Source of the DNA: Gammaproteobacteria bacterium
Lineage (GTDB): Bacteria; Pseudomonadota; Gammaproteobacteria; Steroidobacterales; GCA-2729495
Length of the DNA stretch: 64,000 bases
Direction: 5' to 3'
NCBI GenBank assembly: GCA_030583605.1
Contig: CP129466.1
Location: 2,363,001-2,427,000 of the forward strand
Numbering within the stretch: position 1 is the stretch's first letter; every line of letters starts with the position of its first letter. Shown in pieces: positions 19,164-26,514 of this stretch. The position numbers and the translations under genes are program-made. The notes beneath the pieces are model-generated. The model was given only the letters and a program-made list of their open reading frames with translations, did not search any database and had not been told where the DNA came from.

Positions 19164-19343
19164 ATGCAAACGGCCGATGAGTTCGACGAGGTCAGCGAAC
19201 ACCTCGCGGCGGTCGACACCCCCATCCCTCCGGCTCGTGCCGCCACGGCGCAGTGGCTGGCCAACCGCCGCCGCATCGAGCAGGCGCACGAGGAACGCGA
19301 GCTCAAGCGGTCGCTGGCCGACTTCGAGGATTACCACGTGTGA
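19164..19343 (+). CDS. Small protein resembling the PA3496 family
   Basis: A 59-residue protein, MQTADEFDEVSEHLAAVDTP..., ending ADFEDYHV. The central segment NRRRIEQAHEERELKRSLAD is a charged, probably helical block like that of the PA3496 family of small proteins in Pseudomonas and relatives, sometimes described as putative envelope-integrity proteins. The family assignment is from memory of its motif and is tentative. ATG 19164 follows a GAGAG ribosome-binding site, and a TTGACA promoter lies 88 bp upstream. Confidence 0.6.
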   Translation: MQTADEFDEVSEHLAAVDTPIPPARAATAQWLANRRRIEQAHEERELKRSLADFEDYHV

Positions 19344-19529
19344 GCCCATGGCTCGCCCGCGCTGGCCGCCGCGTGCGCGACACGACATGCAACCGCACCT
19401 CCTCCCGGATCTCGCCGCACCGTCCGTCGGCAATACGGCCCACTGGCTGCCCGCCGCCATCCGGCTACCCATGCACCATCAGCATTGCAAAATCTTCCTG
19501 GAGCAAGCCCGATAGGGAGGCATACGGCA

Positions 19530-19715
19530 ATGAACCGCCCGCGCAAAATTGACGAGGAACTGTGGGAGGACGGCGAGGAAAAGCTGTCTTCGGACCACGT
19601 CGTCGAGCGCTTCTACGCCCAGCACGAGCACGACGACGACGGCGAGCCGCCGCGCCGCAACCGGCCCGGCGTGCGCCCGCGGCGTCGCGAGGAACCACCG
19701 CCCAGCGACGAGTGA
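19530..19715 (+). CDS. Small highly charged hypothetical protein
   Basis: A 61-residue protein starting MNRPRKIDEELWEDGEEKL. The first half is acidic, including HEHDDDGE; the second half is arginine- and proline-rich (RPGVRPRRREEPPP). It is probably disordered. The ATG at 19530 follows GGGAGG with 9-base spacing, which supports real translation and rules out the ORF's first in-frame start at 19485. It is in the same direction as the PA3496-like gene 186 bp upstream. I do not recognise a family. Confidence 0.55.
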   Translation: MNRPRKIDEELWEDGEEKLSSDHVVERFYAQHEHDDDGEPPRRNRPGVRPRRREEPPPSDE

Positions 19716-19820
19716 CCCACGCACCCCGGGGACCGCTGCCTCATTGGTCGCGAGGAGCCGCCGGGCAGAATCCAGCGGCGGCAACATGGCGAGCGGGCGA
19801 ACATCGGGTGCTCCCGCGCA

Positions 19821-21803
19821 TCACTTGTCGTTTTCCGTTTCGGCCCCACTGATTTCGGCCACGATCCGGCCGAGCGTTTCCTCCGGCAGCCAGCCAAAGG
19901 CCGGCATCGCACGACCCGTCCGGCTCGCCGGAGCGTCGGCCGCCCGGCCCGCGCGCAGGAATTCCACCAGTCGGCCGGCATCCCCTCCCCTGACCAGTGC
20001 CGAATCACGCAGGCTGACGCCAAGACCGGGCAGCCCCCGACGATCAGGCCCGTGACAGGCCGCGCAGTACTGCGCGTAGGCCGTGGTGACTGCCTCTGAG
20101 CTTGCGGCAACCGCTGCTGCTCCCGGCCCTGCCCGTTGGGCCTGCCCGAACGCAGCGACCGCCGGTGGCGCCTGCTCCGCGGCGACCGCCCGGTCGGCCG
20201 CGGTGACCGCGAGCGCGCCGGGGACGATGACGGCGAGCGCATAGCTGCCGACACCTGCCAGCAGCGCCAGTGTCATCGCGCCGGCGAGCTGGCGGCGCCA
20301 GTTCATGCGCAGCGCCGGCAGGGAATTGAGCAGGCTCATGCCGACGATCGCGGTGCAGACCAGCACTGCAACACGCAGGATGAAGATCAGGAGCTCGGGC
20401 GACCAGATGCCGCCGCCCTCGAACACCGCTGCGAGCTGCCCGGCGATGGTTTCCGGCAGTCGGCCCAGCGCGGAATACGCCCAGTTGGTCTCGAACGCAG
20501 ACTGGATCACGGTGAACAGGCTCGCGATCAGCGCAAAACCGGTTGCATAGCCTGTCTGCCGCAAGGTGCCGAACAAACCCGAGACCATGCCCGCCCGCTC
20601 GGGCGGCGCATGGGCCAGGAGCAATGCGTTGTTGGGTGAGAAAAACAACCCGGTGCCGATACCGATCACGATCAGCGGCAGGAGCACCGCGCTGAAACCG
20701 GACTGTGCGCTGATCCCGAGCAGCAGGAGGTAGCCGGTGCCGCGTACCAGGGCGCCGGTACTGCTCATCAGTTCCGGACGAAAGCGATCGGAGGCCCAGC
20801 CAGCCACCGGACTCATGAACGTGGTGAAGAACGCCGAGATCGCCATCAGCATGCCCACCTCCCAGGCGCGCATCTCGAGTGCGTTGATGAGTACGATGGG
20901 CAGTACGAACAGCGTCAACGGCAGGCTCGCGAACATCGCGGTAAACGCCACTGCAGCGCGGGTAAACTCGGGGTTCGCAGTGAACAGCCTGAAGTCGATC
21001 AGGGGTTCGGCCTCGCGCCGCTCGTGCCGCAGGAACGCCACTGCAAAGGCGAACCCCGCGATGAACACCAGCCACGACCAAGGATCGAGGTGGTTGTCCT
21101 CCACGGGCAGTTGCGTGCAACCGAAAAGAATGCCGAACAGGGCGAGCGTGAGATAGCCCGCCCCGGCGAGATCGAAGCGCCGGCTCGCGCCCGGCAGGGC
21201 CATCGTACGGTGCGCGCCGAACGACGCGAGCGCCAGCACGATGATCAGCAGCGCGAGCGGGATGCGACTGGCGAACGTCGCGCGCCAGTCGTAGGCGTCG
21301 AGCAGCCAGCCGGCGAAGATCGGCCCGAGAATGAAGCCGAGCGCATTGGCTGCCTGCAGCCAGCCGAGCGCGCGCCCGCGTCGCTCGGGCCCGTAGATGC
21401 GCGTGGCGATCGTGAAGGTGGCCGGCAGGAACAGTGCCATGCCGAACCCCTGGATCAGCCGCAGGCCGATCAGCACCGCGACGTCCGGGGCAAACGTGCA
21501 GGCGATCATCGCGAGCGAATACACCACCGTGCCGAACTGGAATAACCGCGCGTGACCGAAGGCGTCGCCGAGCCGCGCCGCGAGCAGCATCGGGCCGGTG
21601 GCCGTCACCAGGTAACCGAGCGCCACCCAGACGATCTCGTTGGTGCTCGAGTCCAGGTCATCGATCATGTCGGGGAAAGCGAGCGGCATGAAGCTCGAAT
21701 CGAGGCTCGCCATGGCGGTAGCCAGCAGCAGCACGCTCATGATCGAGAGCACGCGCAGGCCCGACAGAGCTGCCTGCCCGCCGCCGTTCTCGCCTGCGCT
21801 CAC
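19821..21803 (-). CDS. MFS (DHA2-type) transporter fused to a C-terminal cytochrome c domain
   Basis: A 660-residue protein in one unbroken frame. Residues of about 15-500 form a 14-helix major-facilitator transporter of the drug:H+ antiporter-2 type (AARLGDAFGHARLFQFG as the A-motif loop, and FILGPIFAGWLLDAYDWRATF). After an extra hydrophobic segment (LALLAGVGSYALAVIVPGAL) comes an alanine-rich linker, then a class I cytochrome c domain: CAACH at about 580-584 and a likely Met ligand in GRAMPAFGWLPEE. The extra helix would place the haem domain in the periplasm, where c-type haem is attached. The role is unknown. The gene follows a membrane-protein gene by 13 bp. Confidence 0.9.
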   Translation of the reverse strand: MSAGENGGGQAALSGLRVLSIMSVLLLATAMASLDSSFMPLAFPDMIDDLDSSTNEIVWVALGYLVTATGPMLLAARLGDAFGHARLFQFGTVVYSLAMIACTFAPDVAVLIGLRLIQGFGMALFLPATFTIATRIYGPERRGRALGWLQAANALGFILGPIFAGWLLDAYDWRATFASRIPLALLIIVLALASFGAHRTMALPGASRRFDLAGAGYLTLALFGILFGCTQLPVEDNHLDPWSWLVFIAGFAFAVAFLRHERREAEPLIDFRLFTANPEFTRAAVAFTAMFASLPLTLFVLPIVLINALEMRAWEVGMLMAISAFFTTFMSPVAGWASDRFRPELMSSTGALVRGTGYLLLLGISAQSGFSAVLLPLIVIGIGTGLFFSPNNALLLAHAPPERAGMVSGLFGTLRQTGYATGFALIASLFTVIQSAFETNWAYSALGRLPETIAGQLAAVFEGGGIWSPELLIFILRVAVLVCTAIVGMSLLNSLPALRMNWRRQLAGAMTLALLAGVGSYALAVIVPGALAVTAADRAVAAEQAPPAVAAFGQAQRAGPGAAAVAASSEAVTTAYAQYCAACHGPDRRGLPGLGVSLRDSALVRGGDAGRLVEFLRAGRAADAPASRTGRAMPAFGWLPEETLGRIVAEISGAETENDK

Positions 21804-21816
21804 GGCAGCCTGGCCT

Positions 21817-22482
21817 TCATAGCGGCTTGACGGCGCCGAGAAACGCCGCCACCGCCACCAGCCCCCACATCACCAGTGCCGCAGCCGCGGCCTTGCGTCG
21901 TCGCACCTTCAGCAACACCTCGCCACCGGCAACATCGCCCGCGGCGAAACGCGCCATCGCCAGGCGCCATTGGCCGCTGTAGACGCGCAGCACCATGCCG
22001 TCCACCACGATCGCCGCCATCACCAGGAATTTGAGGACCAGCCAGCGTGGAGTCTCGCCGCTCGCGCCACCACCCCACTCGCGCCAGGCGAGCGCGGTGA
22101 ACGCGGCGAGCAGGAGTATCCGCAACCCGAGATCGAGCGAAAGCAGCCGCGCCACCGGCACCCGGCTGTGGCCGAAGTGGATGACCAGTGCCAGGCCGAT
22201 CCAGGCCGCCGCAAGCAGCCACAAAGCCGGCAGCCATGCAGCGGGCAACGGCGCGCCCCAGGCGAGCGCCATCTGGAAACCGACCGGCAGCATGCCGATC
22301 AACGCGATGCGCGGCGCGAGATCGATGTCCATCAGCAGGCTGCGCACCCGGTTGCGCTCGGGCACGGGCAGGCCACGCCGCGACATCACGCCGCCGGCGA
22401 GAAAAACACCGAGGTCCGCGCCGAGCCAGTAGGCAAACAGCACCACGTGTGCGAAGCGCAGCCAGTCATAAGAGTCGAACAC
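21817..22482 (-). CDS. Unrecognised polytopic membrane protein, partner of MFS-cytochrome c gene
   Basis: A 221-residue protein with about six hydrophobic segments: YDWLRFAHVVLFAYWLGADL, IALIGMLPVGFQMALAW, WLPALWLLAAAWIGLALVI, LGLRILLLAAFTAL, WLVLKFLVMAAIVVDGMVL and AAAALVMWGLVAVAAFLGA. Histidines inside or near membrane segments (RFAHVV, VIHFGHSR) could bind haem b or metal, and its overall look recalls CopD/DUF2269-like membrane proteins, but I cannot assign a family. Its stop lies 13 bp before the MFS-cytochrome c start, so they form a two-gene operon. Confidence 0.7.
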   Translation of the reverse strand: MFDSYDWLRFAHVVLFAYWLGADLGVFLAGGVMSRRGLPVPERNRVRSLLMDIDLAPRIALIGMLPVGFQMALAWGAPLPAAWLPALWLLAAAWIGLALVIHFGHSRVPVARLLSLDLGLRILLLAAFTALAWREWGGGASGETPRWLVLKFLVMAAIVVDGMVLRVYSGQWRLAMARFAAGDVAGGEVLLKVRRRKAAAAALVMWGLVAVAAFLGAVKPL

Positions 22483-22967
22483 GAGCCGTCACGAACCGGC
22501 GCTCCCCCGCGCCGCCTTCCGCCACTTAAACCTATTGTCATGATGATAATACCAATCGCTACCCGCCTCATGCCGGCGCCAGCGGGGACGAAACGCCGGC
22601 CGGCAACTGCGCAGCGTGCGCCGACGCGGGTTACAGAATGCTCCGCGCGCAACCGCACGTCCGGGTGCAGGCAACGCCCGTCGTCACGCGACGGCGCCGG
22701 TTCATTTCGTGATCGCCGTCACAAAAGCGGGCCGTGGGGATACCTGGGGCCTGCATCAGAATATTTCTTCGTTAGTCATATAACTCGTTTATTTAAATAA
22801 TGTTTTTATTACCACTCCAGCCCAATCAATAACCGGCCGGGCGCCGCGGCCAGGGCCCCAGCAGCCCCCCCGGCGGGGGACCTGGCGTGAACTACTTCAA
22901 AGATTGAGCCGCTGCGGCTGCCTACTCTGCGCCCCGACCCAAGGCCACCAGGCAAGGCACGGCAGGC
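22483..22967. other. Divergent intergenic region upstream of the pilin operon
   Basis: A 485-bp region with no convincing gene. About 22757-22815 is strikingly AT-rich for this genome (TTTATTTAAATAATGTTTTTATTA), a likely promoter/UP-element or bent-DNA segment for the pilin operon. A second AT-rich patch lies near 22530-22555, towards the minus-strand membrane gene. I could not assign -35/-10 boxes with confidence. Confidence 0.5.
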
Positions 22968-23531
22968 ATGACATTCCGCCATCGACAGCGCGGCTTCACG
23001 CTCGGCGAGACCATGACCACCCTCGCAGTGGTCGGCATCGGCCTGTCGCTCGCCGTGCCCGGCACCCAGGCGCTGGTCGAGAGCAATCGCCAGGCGACCG
23101 CGGTCAACGAACTCGTCGCGACCATGCATCTCGCCCGCAGCGAAGCGCTGACCCGCAACCGGCCGGTGTTCGTCTGCGCGAGCGCCGATGGCGAGCACTG
23201 CGGCAACGAACACTGGGAGCGCGGCTGGATCGCATTCCTGGACGAGAACCACGACGGCACGCGCGACCCCGGCGACCTGCTGCTCGACGCCGTAGGCGCG
23301 CTGCCGGGACAGGAGCTGAGCTCCAGCGAATTCCCGCGCGCCTTCAGCTACCGCCCCAACGGACGCGCCATGGGCGCAACCCCGCAACAGCTGAGCGGCG
23401 AATTCGCATTCTGTGAACCCGGCGCAGACGCCGCTGCGCGCGTGGTGATCGTGCGGCCGAACGGGCTGCCGGCGCTCGCCGAAAAACGACGTGACGGATC
23501 CCTCGCACCGTGCAGGACCTCCGGAGCATGA
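22968..23531 (+). CDS. fimT: GspH/FimT-family type IV minor pseudopilin (first copy)
   Basis: A 187-residue protein with a class III prepilin signal: a short basic leader MTFRHRQRG, cleavage before FTLGET (Glu at mature position 5), then the hydrophobic helix MTTLAVVGIGLSLAVPG. The GspH/FimT domain follows (VNELVATMHLARSEALTRNRPVFVCAS and GWIAFLDENHDGTRDPGD). It is a minor pilin that primes pilus assembly; homologues may bind DNA. It is the first gene of the seven-pilin/PilY1 cluster, and its stop overlaps the next start (ATGA). Confidence 0.9.
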   Translation: MTFRHRQRGFTLGETMTTLAVVGIGLSLAVPGTQALVESNRQATAVNELVATMHLARSEALTRNRPVFVCASADGEHCGNEHWERGWIAFLDENHDGTRDPGDLLLDAVGALPGQELSSSEFPRAFSYRPNGRAMGATPQQLSGEFAFCEPGADAAARVVIVRPNGLPALAEKRRDGSLAPCRTSGA

Positions 23532-24151
23532 ACGCGCTTAGCACCACTTCGCTCGGGCGTCAGCAGGGCTTCAACCTGCTGGAACTCCTGGTGACGATCA
23601 CCATCGCCGCCGTGGTGCTCGGCATCGGCGTGCCGAACTTCAGGGCATTCCTCGCCGGCAACCGCATGGCAGCCTCCGCCAACGACCTGGTGACCTCCAT
23701 CCACGTCGCCCGGACCGAGGCAGTGAAACGCCGCGGCACGGTCACGATCTGCGGCAGCAGCACCTGGGACAGCGCGAACCCCGACTGCGATCTCGGCGGC
23801 GGCACCGGCTGGATCGTCTTCTTCGATGCCAACGGCAATGTCGGCGTGGACGCGGGGGACGCGGTGGTGCTCACCCACGCGCCGCTGCCCGACGGCGTCA
23901 GCTTCGGCATCGATCCGGGCGCCACGAACTACATGCAGTACGGCGGCAACGGCTTCCCGCAGACGGCGGGGGTCGGGCTGCCGTTCAGCAATATCCAGCT
24001 CTGCGACGATCGTGGCGACGCGAGCACCGGCACTGACGTCGACGGCGCCGAGATCGCTGCCGGCCGCTGGATCGCCGTCGGCGTAACCGGCCGCCCGCAG
24101 GTCTACCGCACCCGTGCCGAAGTGCAGGGCAACCCCGTCGGCGGCTGTTGA
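23528..24151 (+). CDS. GspH/FimT-family type IV minor pseudopilin (second copy)
   Basis: A 207-residue protein from the ATG at 23528, which overlaps the preceding stop and follows CCGGAGC. The leader is MNALSTTSLGRQQG, with cleavage before FNLLELLVTITIAAVVLGIGVP. The GspH domain includes MAASANDLVTSIHVARTEAVKRRGTVTICGSS and TGWIVFFDANGNVGVDAGD. It is a paralogue of the upstream gene, in the FimU position of gammaproteobacterial minor pilin operons. Cysteine pairs probably form disulfides. Confidence 0.9.
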   Translation: MNALSTTSLGRQQGFNLLELLVTITIAAVVLGIGVPNFRAFLAGNRMAASANDLVTSIHVARTEAVKRRGTVTICGSSTWDSANPDCDLGGGTGWIVFFDANGNVGVDAGDAVVLTHAPLPDGVSFGIDPGATNYMQYGGNGFPQTAGVGLPFSNIQLCDDRGDASTGTDVDGAEIAAGRWIAVGVTGRPQVYRTRAEVQGNPVGGC

Positions 24152-24157
24152 GGACTG

Positions 24158-24640
24158 ATGGTGATGAATACCCGTGAACATGCGCTGACCCGCCGCACCG
24201 GCTCCCGTCGCCAGCGCGGCTTCACCCTGGTCGAGGTGCTGGTCGCCATGGTGGTGATCTCCGTCGGCATGCTGGGGATCGCCGCACTGTACGTCGAGGG
24301 GCTGCGCGCCGGACGCACCTCGATCTATCGCATGACGGCGATCGGGCTTGCCGCCGACATGGCCGACCGGATCCGCGCCAATCCGACTGCCGGGGCGGCC
24401 TACGCCGGCGCCGGCGCAGCCAATGACTGCCGCGACGATGCCGCGAATCTCGCACCCGCGCAGCTTGCCGCCGACGACCTGTTCTGCTGGCAGCAGGCGG
24501 TCCAGGCGCGGCTGCCGGCCGGCAACGCCAACATCGGCGTGGTCCCGGGCGCAGGCAGCAACGCCTACACGATCGCGATCCTCTGGACCGAGCCGGCCGT
24601 GCCCCTGCCGCTCGACTACACCCTGACGGTGCAGCTATGA
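24158..24640 (+). CDS. pilV: Type IV pilus minor pilin PilV
   Basis: A 160-residue protein with prepilin signal RRQRG before FTLVEVLVAMVVISVGMLGIAALY. PilV-like features follow: AADMADRIRANPTAGAAY with paired cysteines (CRDDA, FCWQQ) and a short C-terminal beta region. It belongs to the minor pilin tip complex. The ATG at 24158 and the in-frame ATG at 24164 are both possible; GAGG at 24150 fits the second slightly better. The stop overlaps the pilW start. Confidence 0.9.
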   Translation: MVMNTREHALTRRTGSRRQRGFTLVEVLVAMVVISVGMLGIAALYVEGLRAGRTSIYRMTAIGLAADMADRIRANPTAGAAYAGAGAANDCRDDAANLAPAQLAADDLFCWQQAVQARLPAGNANIGVVPGAGSNAYTIAILWTEPAVPLPLDYTLTVQL

Positions 24641-25635
24641 GCAAGGTGACCGCCGGCATGGCTTCACGGCAGGGCGCATCAGGCGCACCCGGTCGCGAAA
24701 CCGGACTGACCCTGATCGAGATGCTGGTCACGATGGTGATCGGCGCCTTCCTGATGATCGGCGTCATCTCGATCTTCGCGCAGTCGCGCACCACCTTCCG
24801 CACCAACGACGCGGTCGAGCGCATGCAGGAAGCCGTGCGCTTCGCGCTGAACACCATGCAGCCGGACATCCGCCTGGCCGGCAACTGGGGCCTGCACAGC
24901 GATCCCACCTTCGTCACCGCACCGAACGGCGCCACGGCGACCTGCGAGGACGGCACGGACGTCACCAACTGGGCGCTCGACCCGCAGCTTGGCGTGGAAG
25001 CCTCCAACGGCGTCAACACCCTGCCCTGCCCGGTGTTCGCCAATGCATTCCAGCCCGGCAGCGACGTGCTGGTGGTCCGTCATGCGAGCGGGCAGCCGCA
25101 GGCTGCGGCGAACACCGTAATCCAGCTGCAGAGCAATCGCATGGGCTCGACCGTATTCGATACCGGCGCCGTGCCCTTCGCCTGCCCGGCCGCGACACCC
25201 GCCTGCACCTTCGACTGGCAGACGCAGGCCTACTACGTTTCGTCGCAATCCTCGCTCGGGCCGAACGTGCCCTCGCTGCGCCGGCAGGTGCTCGTCCCCG
25301 GTGGTGTGCTCCAGGACCAGGAGCTGATTCCGGGCGTGGAAGACTTCCAGGTGCTGCTCGGGCTCGACGCCGACGGCGACGACGACGTCGAGCGCTTCGT
25401 GCACGCCAACGACGGCGCACTCGCCATCCTCGACCCGGCCAATCCCGCCTTCGTCGATGGCGCGCAGATCGTCGCCGTGCGCCTGTGGCTGATGTTCCGC
25501 GCGGAACACCCCGAGCAGGGGTTCGTCGACGGCAACGTCTACAACTACGCGGACATGGCCAATGTCACGCCGAACGACAACTTCCGCCGGGTGCTCGTCA
25601 ACCGCACCGTGCTGCTGAGAAATGCCCGGGGCTAA
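24637..25635 (+). CDS. pilW: Type IV pilus minor pilin PilW
   Basis: A 332-residue protein with the leader ending PGRETG before LTLIEMLVTMVIGAFLMIGVISIFA (Glu5 kept). It is larger than other pilins, as usual for PilW, with the domain running through MQEAVRFALNTMQPDIRLAG and ELIPGVEDFQVLLGLDADGDDDVERFV, then IVAVRLWLMFRAEHPEQG. It is translationally coupled to pilV (ATGA). It is part of the tip-localised minor pilin complex that supports PilY1. Confidence 0.92.
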   Translation: MSKVTAGMASRQGASGAPGRETGLTLIEMLVTMVIGAFLMIGVISIFAQSRTTFRTNDAVERMQEAVRFALNTMQPDIRLAGNWGLHSDPTFVTAPNGATATCEDGTDVTNWALDPQLGVEASNGVNTLPCPVFANAFQPGSDVLVVRHASGQPQAAANTVIQLQSNRMGSTVFDTGAVPFACPAATPACTFDWQTQAYYVSSQSSLGPNVPSLRRQVLVPGGVLQDQELIPGVEDFQVLLGLDADGDDDVERFVHANDGALAILDPANPAFVDGAQIVAVRLWLMFRAEHPEQGFVDGNVYNYADMANVTPNDNFRRVLVNRTVLLRNARG

Positions 25636-25639
25636 TGCC

Positions 25640-26104
25640 ATGAACAGACCACAGTCGAACCGCAACAGACAACGCGGCGCCACCCTGATCATCGGGCTCG
25701 TGCTGCTGCTGGTGCTCTCCGTGCTCGCGATCTCCACCATGAGCGGCGCAACCTTCGGCCTCGCCATGGTCGGCAACGCGCAGTACTCGGAGAACGCCTT
25801 CCAGATGGCCGAGACCGGCGTGGAGCTGTCGCTCGCCGCCGGCGGTTTCACCAGCGCACCGGGCGGCACGGCCATCGCCGCGACCAACGTCAGCGATCCC
25901 AACGGGGACTTCATCGGCAGCTACCAGGCCGGGACGACGTACCAGGAATCCACCCCGCCGCTGCGCGGCGGCTACAGCATCGGCAGCGGCAGCGCCACCT
26001 TCGACGCCTGCCACTTCCAGACCGTCGCGACCGGCACTTCCAGCCGCAACGCCACGTCCACGAATACCCAGGAGTTCTACGTGATCTGCCCCGGTGGGTC
26101 CTAG
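25640..26104 (+). CDS. pilX: Type IV pilus minor pilin PilX
   Basis: A 154-residue protein from the ATG at 25640; an ATG 18 bp upstream is an alternative. It begins with RNRQRGATLIIGLVLLLVLSVLAISTMS, the PilX-type prepilin segment, where the mature protein starts with Ala rather than Phe and lacks Glu5. Next comes ENAFQMAETGVELSLAAGG. Two late cysteines (DACHF, YVICPGG) may form the family disulfide. It sits between pilW and the small secreted-protein gene. Confidence 0.88.
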   Translation: MNRPQSNRNRQRGATLIIGLVLLLVLSVLAISTMSGATFGLAMVGNAQYSENAFQMAETGVELSLAAGGFTSAPGGTAIAATNVSDPNGDFIGSYQAGTTYQESTPPLRGGYSIGSGSATFDACHFQTVATGTSSRNATSTNTQEFYVICPGGS

Positions 26105-26132
26105 ATCGCGTAAGGCAGCAAGGAGTCACGCC

Positions 26133-26486
26133 ATGAAGAACCGCATTCGCCTCGCCCTGGTGGCCGCCGCGACCGTCGCGAGCGCCGCCGCCTTCGCCGA
26201 CGCGACGAATCTCGAGGACGCCTACGAGGCTGCCGCCGGCGACGTCCGGCTGCCGTCGAACCCGCGGGGCCAGCTCGTGATCCGTGAATGCAGCAGCTGC
26301 AAGCCCATCGTACTGCGCGTCGACGCCGGCACCCGCTACCTGCTCGCGCCATCGCGCGAGCCGGTCGCAGTCGAGCAACTGCGCACAGCGATCGAAGCAG
26401 CCGACGACGACGACCGCCTGCTCACCGTGTTCTACAGCCTGAAAACCGGCTTCGTGACCCGCGTCGTACTGAGCCCCGCCGGCTGA
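26133..26486 (+). CDS. Small exported protein between pilX and pilY1
   Basis: A 117-residue protein with signal peptide MKNRIRLALVAAATVASAAAFA. The mature part has a single CSSC pair (IRECSSCKPIVLRV), then AGTRYLLAPSREPVAVEQLR and a C-terminal beta segment. AAGGAG precedes the ATG at 26133. I do not recognise a characterised family. Its position inside the pilus operon, 28 bp before pilY1, suggests a periplasmic helper of PilX/PilY1, such as a folding factor using the cysteine pair. Confidence 0.75.
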   Translation: MKNRIRLALVAAATVASAAAFADATNLEDAYEAAAGDVRLPSNPRGQLVIRECSSCKPIVLRVDAGTRYLLAPSREPVAVEQLRTAIEAADDDDRLLTVFYSLKTGFVTRVVLSPAG

Positions 26487-26514
26487 GCCAGCCGACTCAA
26501 CGAGGTTTCGATCC

